A stretch of 64,000 nucleotides of DNA from NCBI GenBank assembly GCA_037974965.1, contig JBBPFI010000014.1, positions 992,001 through 1,056,000 of the forward strand. The letters run 5' to 3'. A model generated the notes under the pieces. The model did no database searches and was not told the DNA's origin. It worked only from the letters and a program-made list of their open reading frames with translations. Below, piece after piece: positions 9,263-22,272 of this stretch (position 1 is its first letter; every line of letters starts with the position of its first letter). The stretch is from Dacryopinax spathularia (taxonomy: Eukaryota > Basidiomycota > Dacrymycetes > Dacrymycetales > Dacrymycetaceae). The position numbers were made by a program, and so were the translations under genes.

Positions 9263-12200
9263 TACTGATGGTTGGCATCAGCGTGCTGAAGATGGCCGGT
9301 GAGGCTGTAATGTGTCGCACTTCCGTTGTTAGCAGGTGGCTAGGCGGCCGATCGGCTCTAACGACTTGCCTCTGCCGTGGCAGACCAGGCTGATGGTGGG
9401 CCGATTTCTCGCTCTTGGGACGGCATCAAGGCGTGGCTTGGCGGGCCGCCGGCTGTTGCCTGTGCTCTCGTTTTCTCACCGCCGTACGAGAATCGTGATG
9501 ATACCCAGAAATAGGATACCCCTTTGTAACACCGGAAATTGCCCACCGGTAGGCGCCCAGCATAAAGGAAATTTCTAAAGCCCGACGCGTTCGACCAAGT
9601 TTCGGAGGAACATTTCCCCGGCGGAATCTGGAAGATGTAGGAATTTGTGTGGTGTTTGGAAGATCGAGAAGGGATGCAAGGTGCAGCGCCCATCATCGGT
9701 GGCCGGCGATCTCACGCTTCTTCACGCTAGTGATCAAGGATCAGAACTCAGAGCTTTCGCGGAAGATGGAGAAAAGGACGTGGGTCTGCTGGTCTGACAG
9801 CGGGCTTGCCGTCGGCTTTGTTGTGTGGTCTCAAACCAGTGGAAGAAAAGTGTGTTGGAATGCTGGAAGCATCAAGGGCATCGCCGCCGGTGGGCAATGC
9901 CAAAAATAACGAGAATGGTGTCTGCCGACTCGTGCCTGCGGCGCCACAACTTCGACCTGGAAATTGCATGCGTGATATCGGCGGCATTTGACAGGGGCCT
10001 TTGGAGTTATACTCCAGACCTCTTCTCATTGCCAACGTCAACGTAACAAATGTGTTTGTCCAACAAGAAGACGAACACACCGCGGAACGGTTCGACGCGG
10101 TGATGCCGCAATTGTCGGTGGTGCTCAGATGCATCCCTTCTTATTCGCGAAATAAATATAGGTTGGAGCGTCTCCGTTGAGATCGGATATATGGCGGTAG
10201 TCCTGATCCAAATTGCTCCACCGTGTCATCGGTGTTATTGTTGGCGCCTGGCACACCAATGGACGCAGGGCGAACGTTCGCAACTTGCGAGACAAATGAT
10301 GCCGTGGTGGAAGCCGCGGAGACCAAGTACAGCGAAAAGACCTCAATGGACTTTTCTGCGTCCCTTCTGGGCACCATCACTTGCTGATCAGCCTAGCGGC
10401 GGAATCTGAGAGGGTTGAACTCGAGTTTAGCAGATCCTGAGTAAGGCAGGAGGATGATCGATCTGTTTCAATTCTGTGTAGCAAGACTGAAGAGACCCGA
10501 GGGCTACGGCATCCCCTTTGGCCTGTATCAGATGTGTACGCCCGACTGGACATAAGCGAAGCAAAACGGACGAGGTGCTTCGCTTGTGGCCGGCTAGGTA
10601 CCTGACGAAGAAAGAGCCTCGTGTGCTCATTTTCAAACTAGCGGCATGGCAGTTTCGCCTTCATCGGCAACGCATCCATCCGATCGAGTCATACGGAAGA
10701 AGAACCCGTGTTGGAGCAAGGGGTCGCATAGAGAACGGTACACAGTCAAGGCATCCAGTTTACGGCCTAAAAACGTTCAGTACTGGATCATGAGAATCGT
10801 TACGGATAAGTGAGACAGAAACGGAGACAAGCAGGAGCCACGTCGCCTTCACTGCGAAGCTTGTTACGCGTAACCAGTCACGATCGCACGGCCATCGAAT
10901 GGTCCTTCGTGGCACATTTTTGGCACGAGAAATTCGAAGAAGCAGTCTGCCAAGAGCGGGCGAGGCAGTCGAGATCTGGAGGCGTTTCGGCACGATTTGA
11001 GAGAGAAACGGCCGTAAAGCCTCGCAATTCGAAGGAGAGGTGGGTGAACGGAACGACGGGTTGGCGTCCAGGACATCCGGTAGAGTGCTGCACCAGGTCG
11101 ACACCGCCTTAGTTATCCGTTGACAGAGAAAGCGAATTTTTGCTGACCACATCGAACCGAGGAGCTTTTGGTGGAGTTGACGACTGTAGCTCAGAGAGCT
11201 TAGGAGAAGAGCGTTGTAAACACAACTGATGGTCCGCTTCTTGAGCCATCAATAAGGATGCCACAGATCAGCGACATGCCCAGAAGAGGGCTGTATACCA
11301 TGCTCGCGCTGAATTTCTCAGTGAATCCCAGATTGGCTGGGAGGATGGTCGCCCCGTCCCGGACTGAAGGCGATGACGGGGACGCGGTTCCAACGGCAAC
11401 GACCTCACTTGCTGGGGGCTAGCAACATCCCGATGTTCTTCTTTGTTTCTTTGGTCTGAATTGGCAGGAAGGGCTGCCGGACAGGGCCTAGCAACAGCTA
11501 GTCGTGCTTCTTCTGATTGGTGGGAACCATTTATTCACTAGCTCCATAGCATTTTCGATAGAACGTGGGTATCTATCAGACCAAAGTCACCAAATTAGCG
11601 TCTAGTCTCATAGAAAAGCGTTGAAGCAAGTCCCACCTACTGATGCAACCAGTGCCCAGGTTCAACTATCGTCGCCTGATTAGGTGCTTGAGTAACACGC
11701 TCGGAGATGGGCGGGAACTGAGGAAGAAGCGTCTAAGCGGAAAGAGCCGGTCAGGGATACGTTGGTTAGATAAGCAACGCGAGACTCGGCGATCATTTCC
11801 TTTTACGGAAGTGATGCCCGACGCGTCCTCGACCAGTCGTCTAACGCTGCACCGACCGCACCTCCGGCAAGCTGCCGTTCCGGACTGGCACTGCCTCCAG
11901 GCTTCCATTCTAGCTCGAGTCAATCAAGCGCTAGATAACTTTGGCCAGGCACCGGCTAGTCGTCTTGACGAACAGACCCTAGCATTTTGGTGTGGGAGTC
12001 TCTTTCCCACACAATAATACCCGATCGTTGGAATCGCGAAACAGGTTTATTCCAGTGCGTCATCTTTCCGGTATGCAGCAGCTCCGAGTTGTCAAGTTCG
12101 TCAAGCCTACTTTCGTATTACCGGAAAGCCAGAATATCCGACACGCCAAGGAAAGATAACGCTCCAGACGCATGGTCAAAGAGTAAGAAAGACGCGTGAC

Positions 12201-14818
12201 GCGTTCGGTCGACCGCGAGAGCTGACATGAGCAGATAATGCAGCGGAATGCACCGCTTCATCACCTACAATGACGCGGGCGGCGTCGTACCACGATATCC
12301 ATCGCGCTAGTGCGGCTCTCCATGCGGGGTAGCGGGAGAAGTCGGTCCGATCGTTGATGGTGGGTGAGAACCGGTACAGCGGTCTTGAGTTCGTTAGTCG
12401 CCTTGCGTCTAGGCCGGTTATTAGGCGCAAACAACAACTCAGTTGGATCTGCAGTCTTGGAATGACTGAGGAGGCCGTTGTGGTGAACATTCCACTCCTT
12501 GAACACTTCACACATAGCACGACATACGGTTGTTCGACCAAGAAAGACGCAGAATGCCGCAACCGCACGTGCCGCGGCAGAAACCGCTTGAAAGCTTTAC
12601 CGATCCCATTCTTCGCCAGCGGGGTTTTTCGCACACCATCTGGAGAAGTGAATGCGCCATTGTTTTCTTCTCTTTTCTCTGCTTGGCTTCTCCACAGAAG
12701 TGAAGGATGTTATGGGGTCGCACGACTCAAAAAAGTCAATGTATGGGTTGCTTTGGAGCTGGCTTCTCCGCAGTCGACGGTCGTGTGGGGCCTCGCAGCT
12801 TGAATGGGGCTCTTGCAACCGCAGCGATGCAGTATGCGTCAAGATCTTGAACATCCCTTTGAAACTAGCGTCCAGCCTCTTATTAGTATTGGCTGCAAAC
12901 TGTGCTGGCGTTGGTATCTTTCAGACGAAAAGTCAAACGTGCGGTCGTTTCAGCGCTGGATCCGCAATTACACAACTCGAGTCTGCTTGCTGTCCATGGC
13001 GGCGTGTGCGGATGGATCCTCAACTTCGAAAGAGGAGGATGAGCAGATGCGAGATTCAAGCGCACAGAAGGAAATTTAATGACTGGACGCGGAGAATCAC
13101 GATCGCGCAAAGATCGTGCATCTCTCTTTGCCCCTTCCAGATGCGGTAACGCACCCTTTTAGCAAGGACGACCGCCGGATCCAGCAGGGCGATAGGACAG
13201 AACACGAACGACAGCAGTCCCCGTGACCACCACTTCTCCGCATCATTCGTGCTCATTCCGCCCGCCAGCAAGCGACATATTGTGCTGGACATGCGCTAGT
13301 CAGGGTAGATCCTGGAGTAGAGGAGAACATGCCGCCGGCGCTGACTGGGCTGTTTGGGGATCACATGCTCTGGCCTCCGGGGCGCGGGTGTGGCGGCTCT
13401 CGCCTAGATAGCGGCTCTTTCGGCGAAACCCAGTCGGGCGGGAGGAGGGCGTCGGGCGGGCGGCTCGTGCGTCCCGGCCCGGAGAAAGTTGGAGCTCTGT
13501 CTAGCTCCGAGAGGGGAGGATCCGCGAGGGCGGCGCTGTGCCCGCTGTCGGAGGTTCGGATGGGGCTAAGGAACCGGAGGGAGGAGCAGAGAAGCTGTGA
13601 CGCCATTATGAATCTCTGGCATCAGGGAGTTGGAGTCGTCCCGATTAATTGATCCGCGTTTTCGAGAACCGGAGAGAATGGGAAGGCGGGTGAGTGAGTT
13701 GAAGGCAGCCCAGCTGGCGGGACGTTGCCGTGCGACGAGGAAGCCGCGAAGCTCAGGTTCGATCGTGACGAGCGCGGAAGGGCTCCACAGCATTCTGCCA
13801 GGTCCCGCGAGGTAGTATACAACCGTTTCAACAGCATCAGCATGTGCCGATAGCAGTTTGTCGAATGAGCGAGCGGAGAAGAGAAAAGAGGAAGAGGAAT
13901 GTGCCGCGCCGGACCGGTGGTCAAGACAGGTTCGTAAAGCTTTGAAATAAAACGAAGCCTACGCACATGCGTATCGTTGGAGCGCAGGCACGTAAAGAGT
14001 CAGACAAAAGCGAAAAAGCCAAAAGCCGAAGGCAAATCGGACTTTGTCTGCGTACGTGTGTGCGTGTCTTCGGTAGTTCGGCTGTGGCTCTGCCCTTTTT
14101 TTCTTGCGATGAGCAAATGAGCGGATTGGAGAATTGGCGAATGAGAAAGCAGGTAAGCGGGACGAGCGGAAAAGAGCGCCCTCCGCCGCCGGTGTGTTGC
14201 ACAGGTTTCGCATTTCGCAAGGGTTGTAATACGTATGCGATGTGGGACCTAGGGACCAGCGCGCAATTCATAGATCAGATAGGCGTGCGATCCGGACTTC
14301 CATTGGTTTGTCTCGCGGGTTGGTGTGAAAACACGACCGATACTGGAGCGTTTTGGTAGCCCCGCTTGCTGTGCAAAGATGATGGACGGATGACCGGTTG
14401 ATTACTGATTATCCATCTTGTTTATTACTTGATCTGGTCAGAGCCGTGCGCGCTAGCCTTGTGGTGATACGCAGCTTAATGGAAGGGGTAGAAGGGATGG
14501 ATGAAAGGACGAAAGCTGTGCACGGGGACTGACGAGTGCTCTGCGTCTATGTCTCGCCAAACGCCGCGGGCTGAGCTGGTGACCCGCATGGTCCCCTTTC
14601 GGGTGGCGCCTCGGAGGGAGGGACGCACATGTCCCAGGGGTCTCTCTTCCCTCTCCAAGAATCTTGCCGATTTGAGTTGGATTGGAAGAAGGTGCCTTTG
14701 AAAGGGGGGACGATGATTGCCATGGCTGTGCATGAGTCGAACCAAGACCAGAGATTATTTGGGATTTCTCGATCACACACCCTTGGGCCTGGTCGTGACC
14801 CAGCCCAGCCGATAATCT
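9263..14818. other. 5.5 kb stretch without recognisable genes
   Basis: Both strands hold only short open frames with no recognisable domain, no run of plausible exon joins and mixed codon use. Composition is ordinary, with a CpG-rich block around 13340-13560. Two related short segments, GGCTAGCAACATCCCGATGT near 11417 and GCCTAGCAACAGC near 11488, hint at old duplicated sequence. No transposase, reverse transcriptase or long terminal repeat could be made out. It could hold a long noncoding RNA, a heavily decayed element or the distal regulatory DNA of the regulator at 16410. Confidence 0.45.
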
Positions 14819-15845
14819 GGTTCCGGCCGTATGGAAGCCTTCCGCGGACAGCTCCCTGAGCTGTCCGCAGGGGGCTACCGAGCTCGGTCAAAGCTGGACT
14901 TGACCGGGCTCGACCCCCACTACAAGGGTACAGGACCCCTATAATCCGGGCTTTGGCTCAGAAACCTTGGCTTTTTAATATAACAAGTAGGTTGCAAGAT
15001 ATTTCATAACACTTAGGAACAGGAAAACATGTAATTTACTCATTTTGTTTGACTTTTACAGGAGCTGCTTTTATGTTTGTTCCTTTTCTTAGAAGATGTT
15101 CTGTATTTCAGCACCGAAACAAACATGAATTTGGCTATGTTGAGCTTATTTCACAGCTACAGCATGTTAAGTAAACAGCTCAAATTCCCATATCTGATTA
15201 AATGCCTTATGTAGTGTAAATTAACGAATAGTCACCAAACTCTAGCAGTAAGCCAAATTGTCTTTAATTTATGTCCAGAAAAAAAATGCATACTTTGGGA
15301 TACCAGCCATTATAGTATTATTTCAGGGCAAAATACTAAGTGTTTAGCCTACTAAAGCTAGTTGTATTTATTAGCATGAGGTCAAGTCACATACCCCAGT
15401 CTATATCTCTTAATTTACTTTCATTTTCTTACCAATTTCAGAGTTTTTCTATGACCAGCAATAAGGTTATCTGAGCAAGGATGCTTTATTAGAGGTAATT
15501 ATTGCTGAAAATCTATAAGCTCTCTTGAAGATTATACAAGTTTAACTTACCTATTAAATTCCTAATTTACATTTGGTTGTGTTGGTATCTAGTTTAATTA
15601 CATGTACAGGCCAAAAGCAACTTATGCATAAACAAAACCTAAAAGGGTATATTAGTTCCATATTTGTCTCTCATTAGATGCCGTACCAGGGTCCTTTAAG
15701 TTACTACTTAAGACATGTGTCATATTTCTGCTCTCTGGGCCTTCTGCACCTTTGCCTAGCCACTTACCCGGTCCCGCGGTTTTTGGACCCTGAATGGACC
15801 CCGGAGTCGAGCTGTCCGCGGGAGGCTTCCATACCGGCCGAACCC
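14819..15845. mobile_element. AT-rich island bounded by GC-rich inverted repeats, possible non-autonomous DNA element
   Basis: The left repeat (14819-14854) and right repeat (15809-15845) are inverted copies of about 36 bp with a few mismatches; both carry GTATGGAAGCC and GCGGACAGCTC. Inside the left end are two more hairpins: an 11 bp perfect stem at 14844-14854/14858-14868, and CGAGCTCGGTCAA (14879-14891) against TTGACCGGGCTCG (14900-14912). The core, about 14965-15700, is strongly AT-rich with no coding potential and stands out sharply from its surroundings. No target duplication is evident, so the element may be old or the boundaries slightly off. Confidence 0.55.
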
Positions 15846-16409
15846 AGCTTTCCCCCGCCCGGTTCTGAGTGCGATCCGCAACTCTGGGGGAGGAGAGAGG
15901 AACAGGACACGACGCACACACGCAGCAGCGAGACCGCACTAACCCGCTATACCGGGGCAATCCGCCCTTGGCATCCTCCCTCTCCTCCTCCTTTCACCTC
16001 TCTCTCTTACAAGCTACCCCTTGCCAGCAAGCCCATATTTCCCTTCTTAGGTCGCACGGGTCCAGCTTCGAACTTTGGGCTCGTTGTGCCAGTTTCCCAC
16101 ACACGCCCGTGCACACCCTCTTCCTGGACATTCGCGTCTTATCCCTAACAGACCGGCTCATGCTCTGACCCCCTCCTCTCCTGGGCGACAATACCAACAA
16201 ACAGTACAACCAAGGACGTGCCGACCATTCCGACAGCGGTCTCATAGCACCACCACCACCACCAGCCTCTCATTCTCGACCCGCCACCATCTCGATCCCC
16301 CTACAGGCGCTCGAGCCCCCCATCTTGACCAGCTGAACCACCTTGCATCTCTTGCATCCTCTTGCTGCATACATCTACCCCTACTCTACCCATCGTTGTG
16401 AAGAAGCAG
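15846..16409 (+). promoter_or_regulatory. Promoter and long CT-rich 5' leader of the Zn2Cys6 gene
   Basis: The sequence is increasingly pyrimidine-rich toward the gene (CCCTCTCCTCCTCC, then repeated CACCACCACCACCACC near 16250). This is typical of fungal 5' untranslated leaders. An in-frame ATG at 16362 would add 16 residues to the downstream protein. No coding exon is recognisable. Confidence 0.45.
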
Positions 16410-19229
16410 ATGCCGAAAGCAACCGCACCTTCATCATCTGGTCCGACGCTTGCTCGTAACCAGGCCTGCCACACATGTAGGAAACGAAAACAAAAGTGGT
16501 GCGTATTCTCACCGTCTCTATCGCATACCTCCAGCATACTGAGGGCTGACTGCGATCTACAGCGATGCTGCCCGTCCGTTCTGCGGAGGCTGCGTACGGT
16601 CATGGAAGGCCCGAGGGCAGACCATCTCCGACACGACCGGCGGGACGCCTGCATGCACGTACGACGACCCATGGGACTTCGTCCCCGGTCACAATGGGCA
16701 CGACGCGCAGACCATCGACCACCTCAAGGCTCGGATTGGCGAGCTAGAGAAGAACCTGCCCGGCCGGCCCGAAGGACCGATCCGCTCGCATTCTCAACCC
16801 CAACTGCCAACCTCGAACGGTACCAGCACCAGCACCCATAACTTCATACCGAGCGGAGGGATGTTCGAGGGCTTGCAGGCGTCCAAGCCGTTTTCTAATG
16901 GGATCAGCATGCCCTTCAACACCTCGATGAACGGGATGAACGGGATGTTCCGCACACCCGACCTCACCCCATCGCTCAGCACCACCAGCTCTGCGAACGG
17001 TTCACCGCAAAGCTTTGGACCGATGTTCTTCAACAACTGGCCGCCCCACCTCCCTCAACCCGACATGCTACATCATCTGTACGTTAATTCATTCACACAG
17101 CGCAGGACAGACGCTGACACTTGCGACAGAGTCGATGTCTTCTTCGCTCACTTCCCCCTATCAGCCCGCATCATCCACAAGCCGTCCTTCCTCCACGGGC
17201 TCACCCACTCACCCTCCGACCCCTCATTCCCGCCCGCATCCCTCCTCCATGCTATCTGCGCCTATGCGTCCATGTTCTCACCCGCTGTACCCACTCCGAT
17301 CATCCAGGATGCACCTCCTCCAGAACAAGGTGAAGCGCCGAAGAAGCCCATGAAACGGCCTGAGAGCTTCGGTGATTTCCAAGCCAGGCTAGCGAGGAGC
17401 TGCGCAGACGAGAGCACCGCACTCGGCCTCCACCTAGTCGAGAACTTCCAAGGTGCGCCCATCTCCTGCTACATTGACATAGCGCATATACTGACCTTTT
17501 GACCGCACAAACCACAGCAATAACGATCCTCGGCTGGTACTGGTTCGCGCAAGCCCGCTGGGTGGAGTTGTGGATCTGGTCCGGAGTTGCCCTGCGTCAG
17601 GCCGTCCCGCTAGGTCTGAACGTTTCGGACGAGATACCCACCACCCTAAACCGTTCGGGCAAGACAGCTCTGCTGCCCTCTTTGCCGGATACTGAAGAAG
17701 GAAGGATCGACGCTGAGATGAGAAGAAACACGTTCTGGGCGGCGTACCTCCTCGAAAGGGTACGTATATGCGCTTACTTCACGTCAGAACTGTGCTGATA
17801 AGGGAGCAGTACGCTTGTGCCAGCGCAACCTGGGCCAACTCGCTCGACGAGCAAGACATCTCCACCGAACTCCCGATCTGCCAACAAGACTGGGAACAAG
17901 GCACGAAGATCGAGTTCCCTCGCCAGCGTCTCGCTACACCCGATCTGCTCACTTCCCACCCCCAAGAGATCCTCGACGCATTCGGTATGCACGTCAAAGC
18001 GGCCCACTTGATGTCACGCGTGCACCTACACAACCTCCGTTTCCGGTCTACGCCGCAAGCGGCTGGAGTGACGGATCCCAGGGATGCGCCCGCGTTCAAG
18101 CAGCTCGATGGCTTGATTGCCGCGTTTGTCTACTCCCTGCCTGCGAAGTTCAGGGATCCGTTCAAGGCGGATGGGGGGACGGTGTTTGACGCTAATTTGT
18201 ATATGGTCGCCGTGCTTCCTCATTTGTGAGTCTAGACTACCCTATCCAACGCGCATATACTGAAGTTTCTGGTAGGGCCGTCATTCATCTCCATGACCCG
18301 CATGTGGACGCTTCAAACCCTAATGACCCTTCGGCAGACCGAGTCCTCTCAGCAGCACGGGCAATCCTGCACACTGTTTACATTCTCTGCAGTACCTCGT
18401 TTGACATCACCCTTCTTATCCATGCCTGTTGTGTAAGTGTCCCTTCTCCGCTCAGCTTTCAGTAGGGTGTGCTGATTGTATCTATAGCAAGCATGGTATC
18501 TTGCTGCGCGCGTACTTGTGAGGTTCTTGAAAGCTGCTATTGAGCGGCAGGACCGGGATGCGGCGATGACGCTGCGTGGAGAGATCCAGGTCTTCCAGTG
18601 CGTCCATCCCTAAAACCCCCAATCAGGCAATAGCTGACCGGTTTCATCCCAGACTCGCACTATCACGAATAGGGGAGAAAGTCCCGCTCGGTCAGCGGTT
18701 CGGCAAGATGCTCGCCGAGCTGCTCGAGGCCGAGATGGGCGAAGTCGAGGACAAGATGTCATTCTCGTGCGAAGGCAAAGACATCTGGGAAGCCGGCGCC
18801 GGTCCAATGACAGGCGTCGTCAGCGGCGCACAGGCATTCAGTCTCTTCCCCAGTAGGGAGACGAGCGTTTCTGGTGCTGGACCTGGCAGTGGTTCGCTCA
18901 ACGGCGGCGCTACTCTCGTCGAAATGGAGAGCCCGCCGGATATGCACAACTTGCCGCCTAATGGACCGCAAGGTGCCATCTTGCCTCAAGTCCCGCCTGA
19001 CCCGCTGGACGACCTCGGCGGCGGAATGCAAGGTCTTGACGGCCTTCTTTCAATGGATTCGCTCGGCATGTCCATGGGCCTCCCGCATACATTGTCACTC
19101 GGTCCGGAGATCGGCATCGACATCGATTTTGGCACGCTGCAAGCGGGCATGAACACCGGCATGCACGCGAACACCATGGCAGCCGCGAACGCAATGGTGA
19201 ACATGGGCGCGCCCCTCGGAACTGTATGA
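16410..19229 (+). CDS. Zn2Cys6 transcription factor with fungal-specific regulatory domain
   Basis: This is a nuclear DNA-binding regulator. Eight exons (16410-16498, 16563-17078, 17130-17452, 17518-17759, 17810-18225, 18276-18432, 18488-18597, 18653-19229) stay in phase and give 809 residues. The zinc cluster is at residues 20-61: CHTCRKRKQKC, then PFCGGC. The sixth cysteine comes only after a 20-residue spacer, longer than the usual 5-9. A short coiled coil (IDHLKARIGELEK) follows. The fungal_trans domain starts near VDVFFAHFPLSARIIHKPSF and includes YWFAQARWVELWIWSG and RRNTFWAAYLLER. The C-terminus is Met/Gly/Asn-rich and acidic, a likely activation region. The target is unknown; it lies 1.2 kb from the MFS transporter and may belong to the catabolic cluster. 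Confidence 0.9.
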
Positions 19230-20427
19230 TACGAATAACTCACCTGGCTGTTGATTCTTGACCGCGGACCGGACATCCGCACTATCATCATCTGTCCCTA
19301 CTCTCACACTCACACTCCTCTCCCGTATCTGTCTGCTTCTTGGTTACTATCTCTTCCTCCCGTTTCTCTGCTTGACTGCTATAGGCTTATTTATTTTCTC
19401 ATCTGTGAAATTTAGGAGGGCAGCACTTTTGGCCGGTCCTCGGAATGTCTGGAGTTTTTGGCTGGCTCTCGCGGCTAGGTTGGTTGGTTTGGTTGGCTGC
19501 GTAGTATGTGGCTTGTAATCGATTGTGTAGATCCTGTAATATCATCCCCCCTATCGTGCCCGCATCGCTCGGATCCGCATATCTCCGGTGTGCCCATTGT
19601 CGATTGTCACAATCCTCAAACCATCTCAGGCACGATTGTTCGCGAAGATGCAGAAGGGAGGCGCACCGGCGGTAGGGAGAATGACGTACCACCTCGTACA
19701 GCGAAGAGAGCACGAGGAAGCAAGCGAGAATCCCACGGTGCTCGTGCTATTCAGGGGCAAGAAGTGCGAACCGGGCCTAGTCACGCGTACGCCCCAGCTC
19801 GCAAGAGCACGCCGACATTCTGAGCGGTTCCGCCAGCTCAAAGGTGTATCTTCCCTGATCCGGCAAGCCGGATCTGGGGCGAGGTAGCGCGTTACTCCCG
19901 CTTTTGGTAGGAAGGGATTCAGGCCTGTTAGGGTGTGCCGGACTTGACTAGACAGGAGTGTTGGGCTGAGGGAAGGTTGCCGGATTTGGGAGGAGGGAAG
20001 AATTGAGTTCGCGGGAGGATCGTTGGCTGCTACGTTCTCTGGTTAGGGCGTTATGAGTCCCGTATATTGGGATGGTTGCTCTAACGCCGCGCTTTGTGTA
20101 TCCGTTCTGAGAGTGGTTTGCAACCACCGGCACGCCGGCACGGAGTCGCTGCTGGGAAGAATTGACAGCCGTTCTATCGCCGCAAGTGACAGGCTCGGAT
20201 TTCTTCGCCGTTGTTCGCTGATTGAGCGGGCGGCGACCATGATAGCAACGAGCCCTGCTGACTTCTATCGTGACCAGTATTGGTATGCTTAAGTGTCATG
20301 CCAGACCTCAGGTCGTATTATCATCGTATCAAAACTAGTAAACAGGGATACCATAAAACCCAGTTCAAACCCCAAATGGTCCGATCCACCTCCCCCATCT
20401 CGTACATAATATGCAAAGTCAAGTGCG
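19230..20427. other. Intergenic DNA between the regulator and the transporter
   Basis: This contains the 3' flanks of the two convergent neighbours, a small open frame described separately (19648-19887) and a perfect hairpin, GATCCGGC-AA-GCCGGATC, at 19857-19874. Nothing else is recognised. Confidence 0.4.
19648..19887 (+). CDS. Small open frame, possibly a real 79-residue protein
   Basis: The frame ATG 19648 to TAG 19887 reads smoothly, with a hydrophobic strand-like core (PTVLVLFRGKK) inside a basic, Arg-rich protein. Codon choice partly resembles the neighbours. No domain is recognised and no intron is needed. It lies in the 3' flank of the Zn2Cys6 gene on the same strand, so it could equally be chance coding in an untranslated region. 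Confidence 0.25.
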   Translation: MQKGGAPAVGRMTYHLVQRREHEEASENPTVLVLFRGKKCEPGLVTRTPQLARARRHSERFRQLKGVSSLIRQAGSGAR

Positions 20428-22272
20428 TTACACGACGTCCTCGCTGAGCTTTTCCTGGTGCGACATCTCGGAAGCAGCAGTCTCCACCTTGCCGGTGTTA
20501 CCGGCGTTGATCTGGTCGATCCGGTGCTTATAGTCGGAGTCTTCGGCGGCGAAGCCGAACAGGACGTCCATCTCGGGCATGGAGAGACCCTCTGCACAAA
20601 CCGGTCAGCTATCTGAGATAGCGAGTGAGTGCCAGGAGAATGCTTACTGGTCTCGGGGAGGAAGAAGAACGACCACACGGCTGAGCCGAATAGCATGCAG
20701 CCGAAGAAGAGGAAGACACCCCAGCCCATGCTGGTGAACATGCTGGGCAGAGCCTTGGTGAGCACAAAGCCGAACAGCCACTGAAGCATGGCGTAGTATG
20801 CTGCGCAGATACCACGGACGTTGAGCGGGTAGATCTCGGCAGCAACGATCCAAGGCAGGCCATTGGCGCCAAAGGACCAGAAGAAAGAGTAGAGCATGAT
20901 CATGGCTGTGCCGGCCTTGCCACCAGCAACAGTTGACGCGGAGAGGTTAGTTTGGCCGGCCGGGTGGCCAACCTTCACGTAGACGGCGAGGTAGACCATG
21001 CAGATGCAGCAAAGGATGGAAGAGGTAATCCAGGGCTGTCTGCGTCCCCATCGGTCGATGAAATAGAGGTAGAAGATGATGGAGCCGATAGCCTTGATAA
21101 GACCATAGATACCGGTGTAGAGGGAAGTCTGAGTGATACCAATGGCGCCGAAGAGGGTTGGGCTGTAGTAGTTGATGGCTGCTGCACCGGAGAAGTTCTG
21201 CCACATGAACATCATGAAGGAGAGGAAGACACGGTTGCGCATGCCAGGAAGGCTCAGTTCGTGGAACGAGCCACGGAGGTAGCCCCAGAGACTGTCTTGG
21301 CGACCGACAGCGATGGAGCGCTCATTCTCGATCTGGAGCTGAATAAGGGCAATGTCCTCCTGGACATCTATATACGCAGGTCAGGGAGGTTACATCAGAA
21401 CGGGGCTTTGAACAACGTACAGTGGTGATCCACCGGGAGATTGCGAAGCCAGGTCAAGTTCTTGATGGCTTGCTCATCCTTGCCGCGCTTGAAGAGGAAT
21501 TGGGGGGTCTCCACGAAGAAGATGGACATGATGCCAAGCATGGCAGCCGGAATAATCTGGACAGCCATGGGAATCCGCCATGTCTTGGTCTCGTTGGAGT
21601 TCATGTTTTGACCAATTCCGTAGTTAATCCAGAAGCCGATGACTGAAGCGCACTGGTAGGCGATCTCAAAGAAGCCGGTCATTTGGCCACGAATAGGCGG
21701 AGGCGCGATTTCAGCAAGGTAGGTTGGCGTGGCTGCAGTGATACCACCGCACCCAAATCCAGTAAGGAGACGACCGGCATAGATCATGCCGAGTTGATTT
21801 GTGGCTGCAGTACACAGGATGCCGCCGATGAGGAACATGAAGACTGAAGCTTGGAGGGTGACTCGGCGACCGAAGCGTTCCATGATCGGCCAACCGAATG
21901 CCGCACCGAAGAAAGCACCGGCGGAGAAAAGCGCCGTGATGTTTGAGCTGACGTTGTTCTTTTCGGTCGTGGACATGTTGACAAGGCCAAAGTCGCGTTG
22001 GAACGATGCTCTCGTGAGTGTTGTGCCGATGAAAGCACCATCATAACCCTTTTCGGAACGTTAGACATTCGATCCAAGAGGAATTGTCCGGCTATGCACG
22101 GATGTAAAACTTACAAAAGTGAGGGCGCCCCAAGCAATTTGGATTCCAGTGAAGTATGTTTGGAAGTTGTACTATAACCGCCAAGTGTAAGCGACTATAC
22201 GGCGACAGAACGCGTCTGAATACGCACAACTTCCTTGGGCGTAGGCCGGTCCTCGACCCTCTTGAATCCCAT
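20428..22272 (-). CDS. MFS sugar-family transporter (sugar or quinate type)
   Basis: This is a plasma-membrane proton-coupled transporter of the sugar porter family, 12 membrane segments expected. Exons 22272-22228, 22171-22115, 22048-21421, 21367-20648 and 20591-20428 join in phase to 537 residues. Landmarks run in order: FGYDGAFIGTTL at the end of segment 1, ERFGRRVTLQ between segments 2 and 3, AGRLLTGFGCGGITAATPTYLAEIAPPPIRGQ, a central loop with VETPQFLFKRG, DRWGRRQPW, and the PETSKGLSMPEMDVLF tail. The motif set fits hexose, quinate, galacturonate or rhamnose carriers, and I cannot choose among them. It shares a 0.7 kb divergent promoter with the GH106-like gene, arguing for a plant-polymer sugar as substrate. 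Confidence 0.93.

Noticed and set aside
11188-11255. tRNA-like stretch TAGCTCAG...GAGC
   Set aside because: The D-arm resembles a tRNA, but no proper anticodon arm, T-arm (GGTTCRA) or acceptor pairing follows.
9263-14818. Possible retroelement remains in the gene desert
   Set aside because: No terminal repeats, polymerase motifs or integrase motifs could be recognised.
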